From Desulfocapsa sp. (lineage in GTDB: Bacteria; Desulfobacterota; Desulfobulbia; Desulfobulbales; Desulfocapsaceae): 56,565 bases of DNA. Position numbers and translations under genes: made by a program. This document shows, piece by piece, positions 23,850-32,672 of this stretch (its first letter is position 1; every line of letters begins with the position of its first letter). Below the pieces are notes generated by a model, which saw only the letters and a list, made by a program, of their open reading frames with translations, was not told the DNA's origin and did no database searches. The stretch spans positions 1 to 56,565 of the forward strand of contig JAFLJS010000018.1 of the NCBI GenBank assembly GCA_022712895.1, given 5' to 3'.

Positions 23850-26036
23850 ATGGTAAATACGGAACAGAACAAAATAAAAACTAAAACATGGAAACTCTTT
23901 ACGGCCGCAGTGGTTTTTGCAATGCTGGCTGGATTGGGAACAATGATCTATCTCAATGTTCTTGAGCGTAGGCTGACAAAACGGTTGACCCCTCCCCAGA
24001 AAGAGATGGTTCAGGTGGTTGTCGCCAGCAGGGATCTTCCCACTGGGAGTGTGATCAACAGTTCAACAATGTCCGTTCGACATGTTCCTAAGGCCTATGT
24101 TAATAGCGATATTTTTACTCCCAATCAATTCGAGTCCATCCAGGGGGCTATCCTTATAAAACCCTTGCAGCAGGGAAAAATGCTGGCCCAGGACTATATC
24201 GATTTGAAAATTCCAAAGGATTTTTCAGGAACCATCCAAAGTGGACACCGGGCTATTACCATTCAGGTTGATGAAATAAATTCAATTTCCGGCATGATCA
24301 GACCAGGGAATGCCATCGATCTTTTCACACGAATGTCTCTTGGTAAATCCTCTCGCAACAGTTCTACAAGCTCAGGAGAAGCGATTATCCCAGTGCTTGA
24401 GGATGTACTCGTCCTCGCCACGGATAAACACTCTGCACGTCCCAATGAGGATGAATTTAAGCATCTTAGTGCGGATGATCGGCGGCGGGCTTATAATACG
24501 CTAACCCTGGAAGTGACCCCCAAGGAAGCGGCCCTTGTTGCAATTGCCGAGTCCCGTGGAGAACTTATTTCCATTCTCCGTAACAGCAGTGATACTGGTG
24601 GAATACTGTTTAGTCAGGTCACACTTACCGACCTGCTTGCACACTCCGGTGAAATGCTCGAATCTGCCATCAATAAACAACACAACAGAAACATTGATGG
24701 GATTCATCGCAATATAAACGGGCAACTTGTTACACGAGACGGTGTGATTATCAAAGATCCCAATGTCCATTTAAATAAAAATGGACTGCTGGTCACAACA
24801 AACGGCACTGTTCTCTCCGGAAGAAATCTGATGGTTGACAGCGATGGAAATATCCGAACAAAGAATGGAAAATTGATTGATACTGCAAGCCTGACCCCAG
24901 GTAAAAATGGGACTCTTGTGGATAAAAATGGGAACGTCATTAACAGTAACGGATACACAACAACCAAAGGCGGTTTTTTGGTGGATAAAAACGGGAATGT
25001 CATCACTCCCGATGGACATATTCTTTCAGGACTTACCGTGGGTAAAGATGGTCAGGTTCGGACCATAGATGGCCAGGTCGTGACAGCTGATCAGCTCACC
25101 ATAGGGGAAGATGGAAGAGTTCGTTTGAAAGGAACCGAACTTTCCACCATGAGAATTGACAAAGATGGTAATTTGCGAACTGCCAACGGAAAACTGGTTC
25201 AGGCAAGAGACCTTGTTACAGTCGGGCCCGATGGGATTGTTCGCAGCCAAGATGGAAAGATCCTAAAAGGCATACATGTAGGAACAGACGGTAAGCTCTA
25301 CAATGCAGATGGCAAAGAGATGAGTGCTGCCGACATCCTTGCTGCAACGGAAGGTTTTAAAGAAAATAAAGACGGCACAGTAACCGATGCCAATGGCAAG
25401 GTCTATACGGCAAAAGATCTTGTAAGCGTTGATAAAGACGGAACGGTTCGCACCAGGGACGGTACTATTTTACACGGTGTATATCTGGATAAAGATGGGA
25501 AACTAAGGAATAAAGACGGCAAGCTGCTGACAGCTGCTGATATTATCAATGCGAGTCAGATCGCAAAGGCGCAGCAGAAAGCCGCACAAGCTTTGATGAG
25601 TTCTGAGGGATTCACAACAAATAGTGATGGCACTGTAACGGATAAAAACGGGAAAGTGTTCACAGCGCAAGATCTTGTAACTGTCGGAAACGACGGGAAG
25701 GTGCGAACAAAAGACGGTACCATTCTTAGAGGTGTCTATGTGGATAAGGATGGTACGCTACGCAATAAAGACGGTTCTCTCCTTACGGCACAGGATGTCT
25801 TCACCCAGGATGCACTTGCCAAAGCAATACAGAAAGGTGGCAGCATTCTCAAAGGAGTAAGCGGCAAGCATGATCCTGCCTTTGCAGAGAGTATCCGTAA
25901 AGGAGCGAAGGGGGCAAAAAGCATGACTCCGTTCATTCCCTATGAAGTTGAATACATTATCGGCGGGAGCAGTGACGGGTCTGCTAAAACTTTTAAAGTG
26001 CAGATTGCTACCAAAAAAATTCAGGCTACAAAGTAG
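23850..26036 (+). CDS. cpaB: CpaB/RcpC-type Tad protein with a large DG-repeat insertion
   Basis: 728 residues, over twice the usual 250-350. A TM anchor (about 15-32) is followed by the SAF-like and RcpC/CpaB regions: VVVASRDLPTGSVINSSTMSVRHVP, PLQQGKMLAQDYI, HRAITIQVDEINSISGMIRPGNAIDLF, TLEVTPKEAALVAIAESRGELISILRN. From about residue 288 to 655 come about sixteen 19-23-residue repeats of the form xxDGxVRxxDGxxLxxxxLxV. The final PYEVEYIIGGSSDG resembles the usual CpaB C-terminus, so the repeats look inserted before it. CpaB is a periplasmic factor that helps the CpaC secretin form or work. The repeats, Asp/Gly/Lys-rich, could bind Ca, span the periplasm or form a beta-solenoid; this is inference. 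Confidence 0.85.
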   Translation: MVNTEQNKIKTKTWKLFTAAVVFAMLAGLGTMIYLNVLERRLTKRLTPPQKEMVQVVVASRDLPTGSVINSSTMSVRHVPKAYVNSDIFTPNQFESIQGAILIKPLQQGKMLAQDYIDLKIPKDFSGTIQSGHRAITIQVDEINSISGMIRPGNAIDLFTRMSLGKSSRNSSTSSGEAIIPVLEDVLVLATDKHSARPNEDEFKHLSADDRRRAYNTLTLEVTPKEAALVAIAESRGELISILRNSSDTGGILFSQVTLTDLLAHSGEMLESAINKQHNRNIDGIHRNINGQLVTRDGVIIKDPNVHLNKNGLLVTTNGTVLSGRNLMVDSDGNIRTKNGKLIDTASLTPGKNGTLVDKNGNVINSNGYTTTKGGFLVDKNGNVITPDGHILSGLTVGKDGQVRTIDGQVVTADQLTIGEDGRVRLKGTELSTMRIDKDGNLRTANGKLVQARDLVTVGPDGIVRSQDGKILKGIHVGTDGKLYNADGKEMSAADILAATEGFKENKDGTVTDANGKVYTAKDLVSVDKDGTVRTRDGTILHGVYLDKDGKLRNKDGKLLTAADIINASQIAKAQQKAAQALMSSEGFTTNSDGTVTDKNGKVFTAQDLVTVGNDGKVRTKDGTILRGVYVDKDGTLRNKDGSLLTAQDVFTQDALAKAIQKGGSILKGVSGKHDPAFAESIRKGAKGAKSMTPFIPYEVEYIIGGSSDGSAKTFKVQIATKKIQATK
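25350..25805 (+). repeat. Two about 70-codon direct repeats within cpaB
   Basis: Codons 501 to about 568 (EGFKENKDGTVTDANGKVYT... through LLTAADI) and 586 to about 652 (EGFTTNSDGTVTDKNGKVFT... through LLTAQDV) match closely over three small DG repeats each. They are separated by a helix-like spacer rich in Ala/Lys/Gln. This indicates a recent block duplication. Confidence 0.7.
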
Positions 26037-26090
26037 TGAATCTGTAAAACAACGTTAGTATGCTAAACTTTTTTTATACGGACAGAAACA

Positions 26091-27599
26091 ATGATATTAT
26101 CTGCTACACATAAACCATCACTGAAAAAGCAACCCATATCTCTACTTCTGCTTTTTTGCACTTTTTTCCTTTTCCTCAGCATTCCACTTGAATGCATCGC
26201 TCGCGAATCTATAACCATGTTTCTCGGTGAAGTGAAGGTTCTGGAAATTGATATGATTGAACGTGTGGCCATCGGAAACCCTGCGGTAGCCAGTAACTCC
26301 ATCTTGCCTCAAGGTCAGTTGGTACTCCTTGCTGATTCCGTGGGAGCCACCACCATGCATCTCTGGCTGAAGGATGGTAAGGAAAAAGACTTTGATATCA
26401 TTGTGGATGAAAAAAGAGTTTTTGATGATTACGAAGAACTAGTTTCTCTACTCAGTACTTTTCAGGGGGTCAAAACTATAAAAATCGGTGATTTAACCGT
26501 TATTAAGGGCAAGGTTAACAAAAAAGATAAATCCCAATTTGACCGTATTCTCAAAAGGTATGATGATGTGCTTGACCTGGTCACCGCCAGGGATATTCAG
26601 TCCGAAGTTTCTTTGTTACTTAAAGATATTCCCAATCTGATTATTCGTGAAATCGGTGGCTACACTGTTCTCTCGGGGGAAATAAGCAAAGAGTTCTCTC
26701 CACTCATTGCTATTATTGAGCAGAGATATAAGAACATCATGAATTTGACCAGGGTGCATGCTGCTGTGGCAGGACAAATGATTTACATGAAGGTCAAAAT
26801 CATGGAACTCAGTAAGAGTATAACTCAAAAGCTGGGAATCAACTGGGGAAACCTTATGACCGGTCTTACCGGGCCTTCACTCGAATTCGGACTGGAAACA
26901 TCGCGAAACGGTGGAACCCTTTTAAATGCTGACGGTACTTCACCGGTTCTTACCAAACCGGGTGGTACAGATCTTACAGTATCCAGGGGATATTTTGGTA
27001 TAGCCACAAGTATCACTTCAGTAATTAATCTTTCTCTACAAAATGGCGATGGTGTTATCCTTGCAGAGCCACAACTGAGTACTCGGTCCGGCGGCAAAGC
27101 AAAATTTCATGCGGGCGGTGAATATCCAATTGCCACAACCTCCAGTATGGGGCAGGTAAACGTTGAGTACAAGAAATATGGTATTATGCTGAATATTGAG
27201 CCGATAGTTGACGACAATAATAATATTCTCGCTCATATTGAAACGGAGATCAGTAATATCGATTATGGCCAGAATTTTGGAGATTATGTGGGCATACTCA
27301 CTCGCAACACCTCAACAGATGTTAGTCTCAAGGTTGGGGAAACTCTTGTTATGGCAGGACTCGTTCAGAATGTTGCCCATAATGACTTCAATAAGGTTAA
27401 ATGGCTGGGTGATACCCCCATCCTTGGGCCACTATTTCGCTCTCAGGATTTTCAAAATCAGCTAACAGAACTTGTTATCTTTGTGACACCTTATATTTAC
27501 GACGCTTCTTCCACATTAAACTCAAAAAAACTGGCTGAAGCTGCAAGTATACAGAAACAGTTTGATGAAATTGTTAAAGGCCATGAGCTTGTAGATTAA
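26091..27599 (+). CDS. cpaC: Tad pilus secretin CpaC/RcpA
   Basis: 502 residues. A signal peptide (LLLLFCTFFLFLSIPLECIA) is followed by the N-terminal T2SS-like domain (ITMFLGEVKVLEIDMIERVAIGNPAVA, the CpaC start), a BON-like middle (VKTIKIGDLTVIKGKVNKKDK) and the secretin domain (GDGVILAEPQLSTRSGGKAKFHAGGEYPI, then KYGIMLNIEPIVDDNNNILAHIETEIS, LVMAGLVQN, DTPILGPLFRS). It forms the outer-membrane pore for the Flp fibre. It follows cpaB by 54 bases and needs an outer membrane, in agreement with a diderm host. Confidence 0.92.
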   Translation: MILSATHKPSLKKQPISLLLLFCTFFLFLSIPLECIARESITMFLGEVKVLEIDMIERVAIGNPAVASNSILPQGQLVLLADSVGATTMHLWLKDGKEKDFDIIVDEKRVFDDYEELVSLLSTFQGVKTIKIGDLTVIKGKVNKKDKSQFDRILKRYDDVLDLVTARDIQSEVSLLLKDIPNLIIREIGGYTVLSGEISKEFSPLIAIIEQRYKNIMNLTRVHAAVAGQMIYMKVKIMELSKSITQKLGINWGNLMTGLTGPSLEFGLETSRNGGTLLNADGTSPVLTKPGGTDLTVSRGYFGIATSITSVINLSLQNGDGVILAEPQLSTRSGGKAKFHAGGEYPIATTSSMGQVNVEYKKYGIMLNIEPIVDDNNNILAHIETEISNIDYGQNFGDYVGILTRNTSTDVSLKVGETLVMAGLVQNVAHNDFNKVKWLGDTPILGPLFRSQDFQNQLTELVIFVTPYIYDASSTLNSKKLAEAASIQKQFDEIVKGHELVD

Positions 27600-27632
27600 A
27601 TCAACCGTCAATACCAGCCACAATCTGAAAAC

Positions 27633-29366
27633 ATGTTTAATATTATAATTCATGACGATAAGGGCAGCGCCCTTGAGACCCTGCAATGTACAAGTCCGGA
27701 GTGCAGCATCGGTCGTTCCGGTAAAAACCTGGTGCAACTCAGTGGCTGGCGAATTGCCGGAATTCACGCAAAACTGATTGAAAAAGAGGACGGAATCTAT
27801 GTCACTGATAACTCAGCTGGCATTGGAACACTGGTCAATGGGGAGGCAGTAACAACATTTGGTCCACTCCTGGCCAACAGTAATATCGCCATTGGTGCCT
27901 ACAGATTGTCCGTAGAGTCAGAAAAACAACCTGTTGACGTGATTCTACCACCAGAGCAGAAGGAATTACATGCAGACGATGAGTTAGAATCGGAGGAATT
28001 AAAGCAGAAAGAAGTAGAACTATCCGAACCGACTCACTCTCTCAATAAAACGTTCGGAGTCCGACAAGGGCCTGACGATCTTTTTGTGGAAGCAGATAGA
28101 GATGATAGTCGTTTTATATGGCACAAACGTATCCATGACAAACTTGTGAGTGCCATGGATTTACGCCGCACCGATGTTCAGGCCATGAATGATGATGAAC
28201 TCAGTGAAACTGTCAAATCACTGGTAAATGATATTATACAAAAAATGGCAAGAAACCTACCTCCTGAGGTTGACCGTGCAAAACTTGCCAAAGAAGTCAT
28301 TGATGAGGCCATAGGGCTCGGGCCCCTTGAAGATTTTCTCGCCGAAGAGTCAATCACTGAGATTATGGTGAACAGATATGATTCCATCTACTATGAAACC
28401 CATGGAAAACTCCATAAATCAAAGGTGACATTCAGCAGTGATAATGCTGTACTTTCGGTTATTGAACGTATTGTTTCCCCTTTAGGCAGACGAATTGACG
28501 AGAGTTCTCCCATGGTTGACGGCAGGTTGAAAGATGGTTCCAGAATTAATGCCATTATTCCACCTCTTGCCATAAACGGACCCTGTTTAACTATTCGAAA
28601 ATTCTCCAAAAAGAAGCTAAGTATTGATGACTTTGTCCAGTTTGGATCAATTTCTCATGAAATGACCCTTTTTCTGGAAAAAGCTGTCCACTATCGAAAG
28701 AATATTATTATTTCAGGAGGAACCGGCAGCGGTAAAACCACCTTCCTCAATGTCCTTTCAGACTTTATTTCTCACGATGAACGGATTATCACGGTGGAGG
28801 ATTCGGCAGAATTAAAACTTGGTCAACCCCATGTGGTGTCCCTTGAAGCCAGACCGCCAAATATGGAAGGAAAGGGTGCCATTGGCATCCGTGACCTGGT
28901 GAAGAACTGTCTTCGTATGCGTCCTGATCGTATTGTCGTCGGAGAGTGTCGTGGCGGAGAAACACTGGATATGCTTCAGGCCATGAATACAGGGCACGAC
29001 GGTTCCCTGACAACTGTTCATGCTAATTCGCCACGAGATCTTATTTCTCGTTTGGAAGTAATGGTGATGATGGCAGGAATGGAGCTTCCCGAAAAGGCCA
29101 TCCGTGAGCAAATTTCCTCGGCTGTTCATGTCATTGTGCAACAATCACGATTCTCGGACGGAACACGTAAAATAACGCATATTACAGAGATTACCGGAAT
29201 GGAAACCGGAGTGGTACAGATGCAGAACCTTTTTGTTTACAAACAGAATGGCATTGATGCTGATGGCAACGTTCTTGGAGAGTACCAGCCCACGGGACGC
29301 ATTCCAGAATTTTACGAAGTGCTACGGCAACAAGGCTTAACTGTTGACATTAGTATCTTCGGGTGA
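27633..29366 (+). CDS. cpaF: CpaF/TadA-type pilus assembly ATPase with N-terminal FHA domain
   Basis: 577 residues. Residues 1 to about 95 are a forkhead-associated domain (CSIGRSGKNLVQLSGWRIAGIHAKL, then DNSAGIGTLVNGE), which binds phosphothreonine peptides. After a linker comes the usual CpaF body: LAEESITEIMVNRYDSIY, RRIDESSPMVDGRLKDGSRINAIIPP, Walker A GGTGSGKT (362-369), ERIITVEDSAEL, MRPDRIVVGECRGGE and GHDGSLTTVHANS. The hexameric ATPase powers pilus assembly at the inner membrane. The FHA domain adds possible control by Ser/Thr phosphorylation or a tether to a partner. The stop overlaps tadB as GTGA. Confidence 0.92.
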   Translation: MFNIIIHDDKGSALETLQCTSPECSIGRSGKNLVQLSGWRIAGIHAKLIEKEDGIYVTDNSAGIGTLVNGEAVTTFGPLLANSNIAIGAYRLSVESEKQPVDVILPPEQKELHADDELESEELKQKEVELSEPTHSLNKTFGVRQGPDDLFVEADRDDSRFIWHKRIHDKLVSAMDLRRTDVQAMNDDELSETVKSLVNDIIQKMARNLPPEVDRAKLAKEVIDEAIGLGPLEDFLAEESITEIMVNRYDSIYYETHGKLHKSKVTFSSDNAVLSVIERIVSPLGRRIDESSPMVDGRLKDGSRINAIIPPLAINGPCLTIRKFSKKKLSIDDFVQFGSISHEMTLFLEKAVHYRKNIIISGGTGSGKTTFLNVLSDFISHDERIITVEDSAELKLGQPHVVSLEARPPNMEGKGAIGIRDLVKNCLRMRPDRIVVGECRGGETLDMLQAMNTGHDGSLTTVHANSPRDLISRLEVMVMMAGMELPEKAIREQISSAVHVIVQQSRFSDGTRKITHITEITGMETGVVQMQNLFVYKQNGIDADGNVLGEYQPTGRIPEFYEVLRQQGLTVDISIFG

Positions 29367-30226
29367 GTACGACTATGATTGCAAATATTATTATTGCCTC
29401 TCTTGTGGCTGTTTCAGCAGGACTTTTTGCCTGGCTATTTTTTCTGAAAATGTACGATAAATTGACTTACTACAAGGACACCGTCGAAGAAATAACAACA
29501 AACAAATTTTCTGAACTCTTCCTCTTTGTCGATATTTCAAACTATTTTTATTATTACATTGCAGCACTGCTTATTTTTCCAATTATTGCAGCGAGTCTTT
29601 CAGGGGATATTTCACTGGGAATATTAATATTTTTTGCCGTGTTGTTCTCGCCCTACCTTATCCTCAAGACCATGATCAAAAAGCGCTTGAAAAAGTTTGA
29701 ACAGCAACTACCGGATGCACTTGTCATGATTTCCGGGTCTCTAAGGTCTGGATCTAGTCTGCCTATTGCCATCGATAGCCTTATTGAGGAAAGCTCCCCT
29801 CCACTTTCTCAGGAGTTTGGTCTCTATGTCCGTGAACGAAAACTTGGACTTGGTCAAGACACAGCATTTGAGAATCTGGAACGCAGAGTGCCTCTCGAAG
29901 ACCTGGCGCTTGCTCTCTCAGCCGTGCGCATATCCAGTGAAATTGGTGGGGATCTTGCCGAAACACTGGAGTCTCTGGCACAAACGCTTCGTAAAAAACT
30001 GATCATGGAAGGTAAAATAGACAGTCTTACTTCGCAGGGTAAACTACAGGGAATTGTGATGAGCTCACTTCCTCTCTTTCTCATTATTGCTCTAATGAAG
30101 TTGGAACCAGCTGCCATGGGTCAGATGTTTACCACCAAGATAGGATGGATGGTTCTGGCAACGATTTTATGCATGCAGGTACTGGGGTTTATTGCTATCA
30201 GAAAAATCACAGCAATTGACGTGTAA
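29363..30226 (+). CDS. tadB: Tad pilus inner-membrane protein TadB
   Basis: 287 residues, a T2SSF-domain platform protein. TM segments at about 7-27, 55-100 and two near the C-terminus flank the cytoplasmic domain LKKFEQQLPDALVMISGSLRSGSSLPIAIDSLIEESSPPLSQEFG, the family hallmark. It works with TadC and the CpaF ATPase to extract pilins from the membrane. It starts at GTG within the cpaF stop; an ATG four codons on is possible. It is followed at once by tadC (TAATG). Confidence 0.9.
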   Translation: MSTTMIANIIIASLVAVSAGLFAWLFFLKMYDKLTYYKDTVEEITTNKFSELFLFVDISNYFYYYIAALLIFPIIAASLSGDISLGILIFFAVLFSPYLILKTMIKKRLKKFEQQLPDALVMISGSLRSGSSLPIAIDSLIEESSPPLSQEFGLYVRERKLGLGQDTAFENLERRVPLEDLALALSAVRISSEIGGDLAETLESLAQTLRKKLIMEGKIDSLTSQGKLQGIVMSSLPLFLIIALMKLEPAAMGQMFTTKIGWMVLATILCMQVLGFIAIRKITAIDV

Positions 30227-31110
30227 TGACCAACAATTTATATAACATAATACTGGCCTTAAGCGTATCGGCGTCAATACTCTGCATATTTTTGGGGGTT
30301 CTGCAACTGAGCAGACTGGTTCCTGAAGAAGATCGTGAATTCATGGATTCACTCCCTCCATTTCTTGATTTTTTCTGGCCTCTTACTCGGATTATTGCCT
30401 ATTATGGCTGTTCCAAGATTCCATTTTCCTACCTGAAGAGTGTTGAAGGACGCCTGAAACGCAACGGGCTTTCTCATATGATGATTGCTGAAGAGTTCAT
30501 AGCTCTTCGTCTGATTGCTGCGTTTTTTGCATTCATTTTTGGGTATTTCCTGATAACACTCATCGGAGAATGGAATGGTATTCTCTATGTCGTTCTTCCC
30601 GCATTGGGATTTTTTTATCCGGATATCTGGCTCCGGGATATCAGAAAAAAACAGGTGGATGCCGTCCTCCGAACGCTGCCTGCTTATTTGGATTTTATCA
30701 CCATGGCAGTGGAAGCAGGGCTGAATTTCTCGGGCGCCATTGCGCAGGCAAGAAAAAAAGGTCCGGCGGGACCTTTGGTGATAGAGTTTGGTGTTGTGCT
30801 TCGTGATATGCGTTCGGGAGTGCCTCGGGCCAAAGCTTTAAAGCGAATGGCCAGTCGACTCGATATTCATGAAATCAGCAGTTTTGTAAATGCGGTGATT
30901 CAGGCTGAAAAAATGGGGTCGAGTATGGCTGGTGTGCTGCGAATTCAGGCAGAACAACGCCGAAATGAACGTTTCCAGAGAGCAGAAAAAAAAGCAATGG
31001 AAGCTCCGGTCAAGCTTATTGGCCCACTGGTTCTTTTTATTTTTCCGACAACTTTTATCGTGCTGGCTTTTCCCATTGCCATTAAATTTATTCAGGGGGG
31101 ATATTTTTGA
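30226..31110 (+). CDS. tadC: Tad pilus inner-membrane protein TadC
   Basis: 294 residues. Second T2SSF platform protein: TM helices at the N-terminus and at about 90-135, a cytoplasmic domain (DAVLRTLPAYLDFITMAVEAGLNFSGAIAQA, then ASRLDIHEISSFVNAVIQAEKMGSSMAGVLRIQAEQ) and a C-terminal TM (LIGPLVLFIFPTTFIVLAFPI). It pairs with TadB. The start overlaps the tadB stop by one base, and the stop overlaps the DUF192 gene start. Confidence 0.92.
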   Translation: MTNNLYNIILALSVSASILCIFLGVLQLSRLVPEEDREFMDSLPPFLDFFWPLTRIIAYYGCSKIPFSYLKSVEGRLKRNGLSHMMIAEEFIALRLIAAFFAFIFGYFLITLIGEWNGILYVVLPALGFFYPDIWLRDIRKKQVDAVLRTLPAYLDFITMAVEAGLNFSGAIAQARKKGPAGPLVIEFGVVLRDMRSGVPRAKALKRMASRLDIHEISSFVNAVIQAEKMGSSMAGVLRIQAEQRRNERFQRAEKKAMEAPVKLIGPLVLFIFPTTFIVLAFPIAIKFIQGGYF

Positions 31111-31463
31111 TTGTTGGAAAGATCATCATTAACTCATCTCCTGATAAATCCCTTTGTCATATCAGAAAGACTGAAACCTTTTTTGAACGTGGTCGAGGCC
31201 TACTTGGATGTAAAGGGCTTGAACAAGGGGATGGGATGCTCATCACCCCATGTAATTCTATCCATACTTTTTTTATGAAGATTTCAATAGATGTTATTTA
31301 TTTAAGTAAAAGCAACCAGATTCTAGCCATTAAACACAGTATGAAACCTCAACGTTTTTGGAGATCCTGGAATGCTTCATCAGTTTTAGAACTGATGGCT
31401 GGCCAGGCCCGTATTTCAGAACTCCAGAATGGTGACACTCTTGTGTGGGAGCCACTGCAATGA
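31107..31463 (+). CDS. DUF192 protein in the Tad operon, TTG start
   Basis: 118 residues of DUF192: ERGRGLLGCKGLEQGDGMLITPCNSIHTFFMKISIDVIYLSKSNQILAI, then a C-terminal VLELMAGQARISELQNGDTL. DUF192 proteins are small beta-rich proteins of unknown function that recur near Tad loci. The start is TTG inside the tadC stop (TTGA), preceded by a strong AGGGGGG; no ATG lies near. No signal peptide is visible, so it is probably cytoplasmic. It overlaps the TPR lipoprotein gene as ATGA. Confidence 0.85.
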   Translation: MIVGKIIINSSPDKSLCHIRKTETFFERGRGLLGCKGLEQGDGMLITPCNSIHTFFMKISIDVIYLSKSNQILAIKHSMKPQRFWRSWNASSVLELMAGQARISELQNGDTLVWEPLQ

Positions 31464-31915
31464 TTACCTTGAACAGCTTTTTCCGGCTGGGAATTCTCCT
31501 GTTTCTTATTCTTTCAGGTTGTGCCGGTGGAAAAGATCTGACAGTTGTGCGGGCAGAGGCATACCTGGCGTACAACAATAAAGACTATAATATTGCCGCA
31601 GATAAATTTGCAGTCCTGGTTGAAAATGCCCCGGAAGATGTTGAGTTCTGGTTTCGTCTGGCAAATTCATATGCCAGATCTCAAAATCCACAACTGGCAA
31701 TATCTGCTTATCAGAACGCACTGCTGCGCGACCCGAGACATACGAAATCCTGGTATAATATGGGGCTCATTCAGACGCAGGTAGCATTAAAAACATTTGT
31801 TGATATGCAGACCTACACGGAAAAGACTAATCCTCTAGGCAAACAAGGGGGAAACATGCGGGAAGGATTGTTTCTTCTGCTCGAACGTAAAGATGAACGA
31901 ACAGAAAAGAAGTAG
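31460..31915 (+). CDS. TPR lipoprotein, TadD-like
   Basis: 151 residues from the ATG at 31460 (ATGA overlap with the previous stop; GGAG upstream). A lipobox LILSGC (Cys near residue 21) predicts a lipoprotein. Two to three TPR units follow: AYLAYNNKDYNIAADKFAVLVENAPEDVEFW, RLANSYARSQNPQLAISAYQNALLRDPRHTKSWYNMG. In Tad loci, TadD is a TPR lipoprotein thought to pilot the secretin. The C-terminus overlaps the following TadE gene by 23 bases. Confidence 0.82.
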   Translation: MITLNSFFRLGILLFLILSGCAGGKDLTVVRAEAYLAYNNKDYNIAADKFAVLVENAPEDVEFWFRLANSYARSQNPQLAISAYQNALLRDPRHTKSWYNMGLIQTQVALKTFVDMQTYTEKTNPLGKQGGNMREGLFLLLERKDERTEKK

Positions 31916-32672
31916 ATACACACCTTATCGTTGTATTCAGCGAAGGCTCTTCTCACAGTCAGGGCAGAGTATGGCGGAGTTTCTGATTATCCTGCCTGTT
32001 ATGCTCCTCCTGATTTTTGGTGCCATTCAATTCGCACTTATATATCATGCCAAGATAACCCTCAATTATGCCGCTTTTGAAGCGGTACGTGCCGGAACAT
32101 TGGGGCAGGGGAAATTTGATGAAGTAAAGGAAGGGTTTGCCAGAGGGCTTGCTCCATTGTACAGCTACTTTGAATCCGACTCAAATCGTAGAAAGAATCG
32201 AGATCCAAACACCACTGCTCAGGGGCAGGTTGAAGCCTTTCAAATGGCACGTGACAAGATTTACAAAGAGTTTGACTCGCCCAATAAACTGATTCGGATC
32301 GAACGTCTCAACCCTAATGACAAAACGTTCCTCACTTTTGCTTCCGATACGACACTGCCCAATGAGAATCTCAAGTACCGTTCCTCAAAAGCCAAAGGAA
32401 AGGCCCAGGTAACAGTACAGGATGCTAATCTTCTCCATCTCCGTGTGACCTATTGGTATCCTCTGTATGTCCCCTTTGTGAACAAATTAATTTTTAACAC
32501 TTTTATCTGTCACAAGCAGTCGGCAGGTTTTTCAGGTAAATGGGATGACGATCCTGTTTGTATGGATAAAGGGCAAGATCCGGTTATCCCACTGACTGCC
32601 ACAGCAATTATGCGAATGCAGACACCACTGGTAAAAAGCGTTGGTTATTTTGATGTCAATCAACTGCATTAG
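31893..32672 (+). CDS. tadE: TadE-family pseudopilin
   Basis: 259 residues. A basic leader precedes QSGQSMAEFLIILPVMLLLIFGAIQFALIYHAKITLNYAAFEAVRAG, the complete TadE-like signature with the Glu of class III prepilin signals. The rest is a periplasmic domain with two cysteines late in the protein (FICHKQ, PVCMDK). It is the last gene of the continuous Tad operon and is cut by the prepilin peptidase like the pilin. A 377-base gap follows. Confidence 0.85.
   Translation: MNEQKRSRYTPYRCIQRRLFSQSGQSMAEFLIILPVMLLLIFGAIQFALIYHAKITLNYAAFEAVRAGTLGQGKFDEVKEGFARGLAPLYSYFESDSNRRKNRDPNTTAQGQVEAFQMARDKIYKEFDSPNKLIRIERLNPNDKTFLTFASDTTLPNENLKYRSSKAKGKAQVTVQDANLLHLRVTYWYPLYVPFVNKLIFNTFICHKQSAGFSGKWDDDPVCMDKGQDPVIPLTATAIMRMQTPLVKSVGYFDVNQLH

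Noticed and set aside
24704-25250. Several long reverse-strand reading frames opposite the cpaB repeats
   Set aside because: They mirror the repetitive codons of cpaB and have no start site, family motif or operon context; cpaB itself has clear domains.
24717-25815. Possible CRISPR-like array because of regular spacing
   Set aside because: The regularity is in the protein repeats; the DNA units are not identical and there are no spacer-repeat borders or cas genes.
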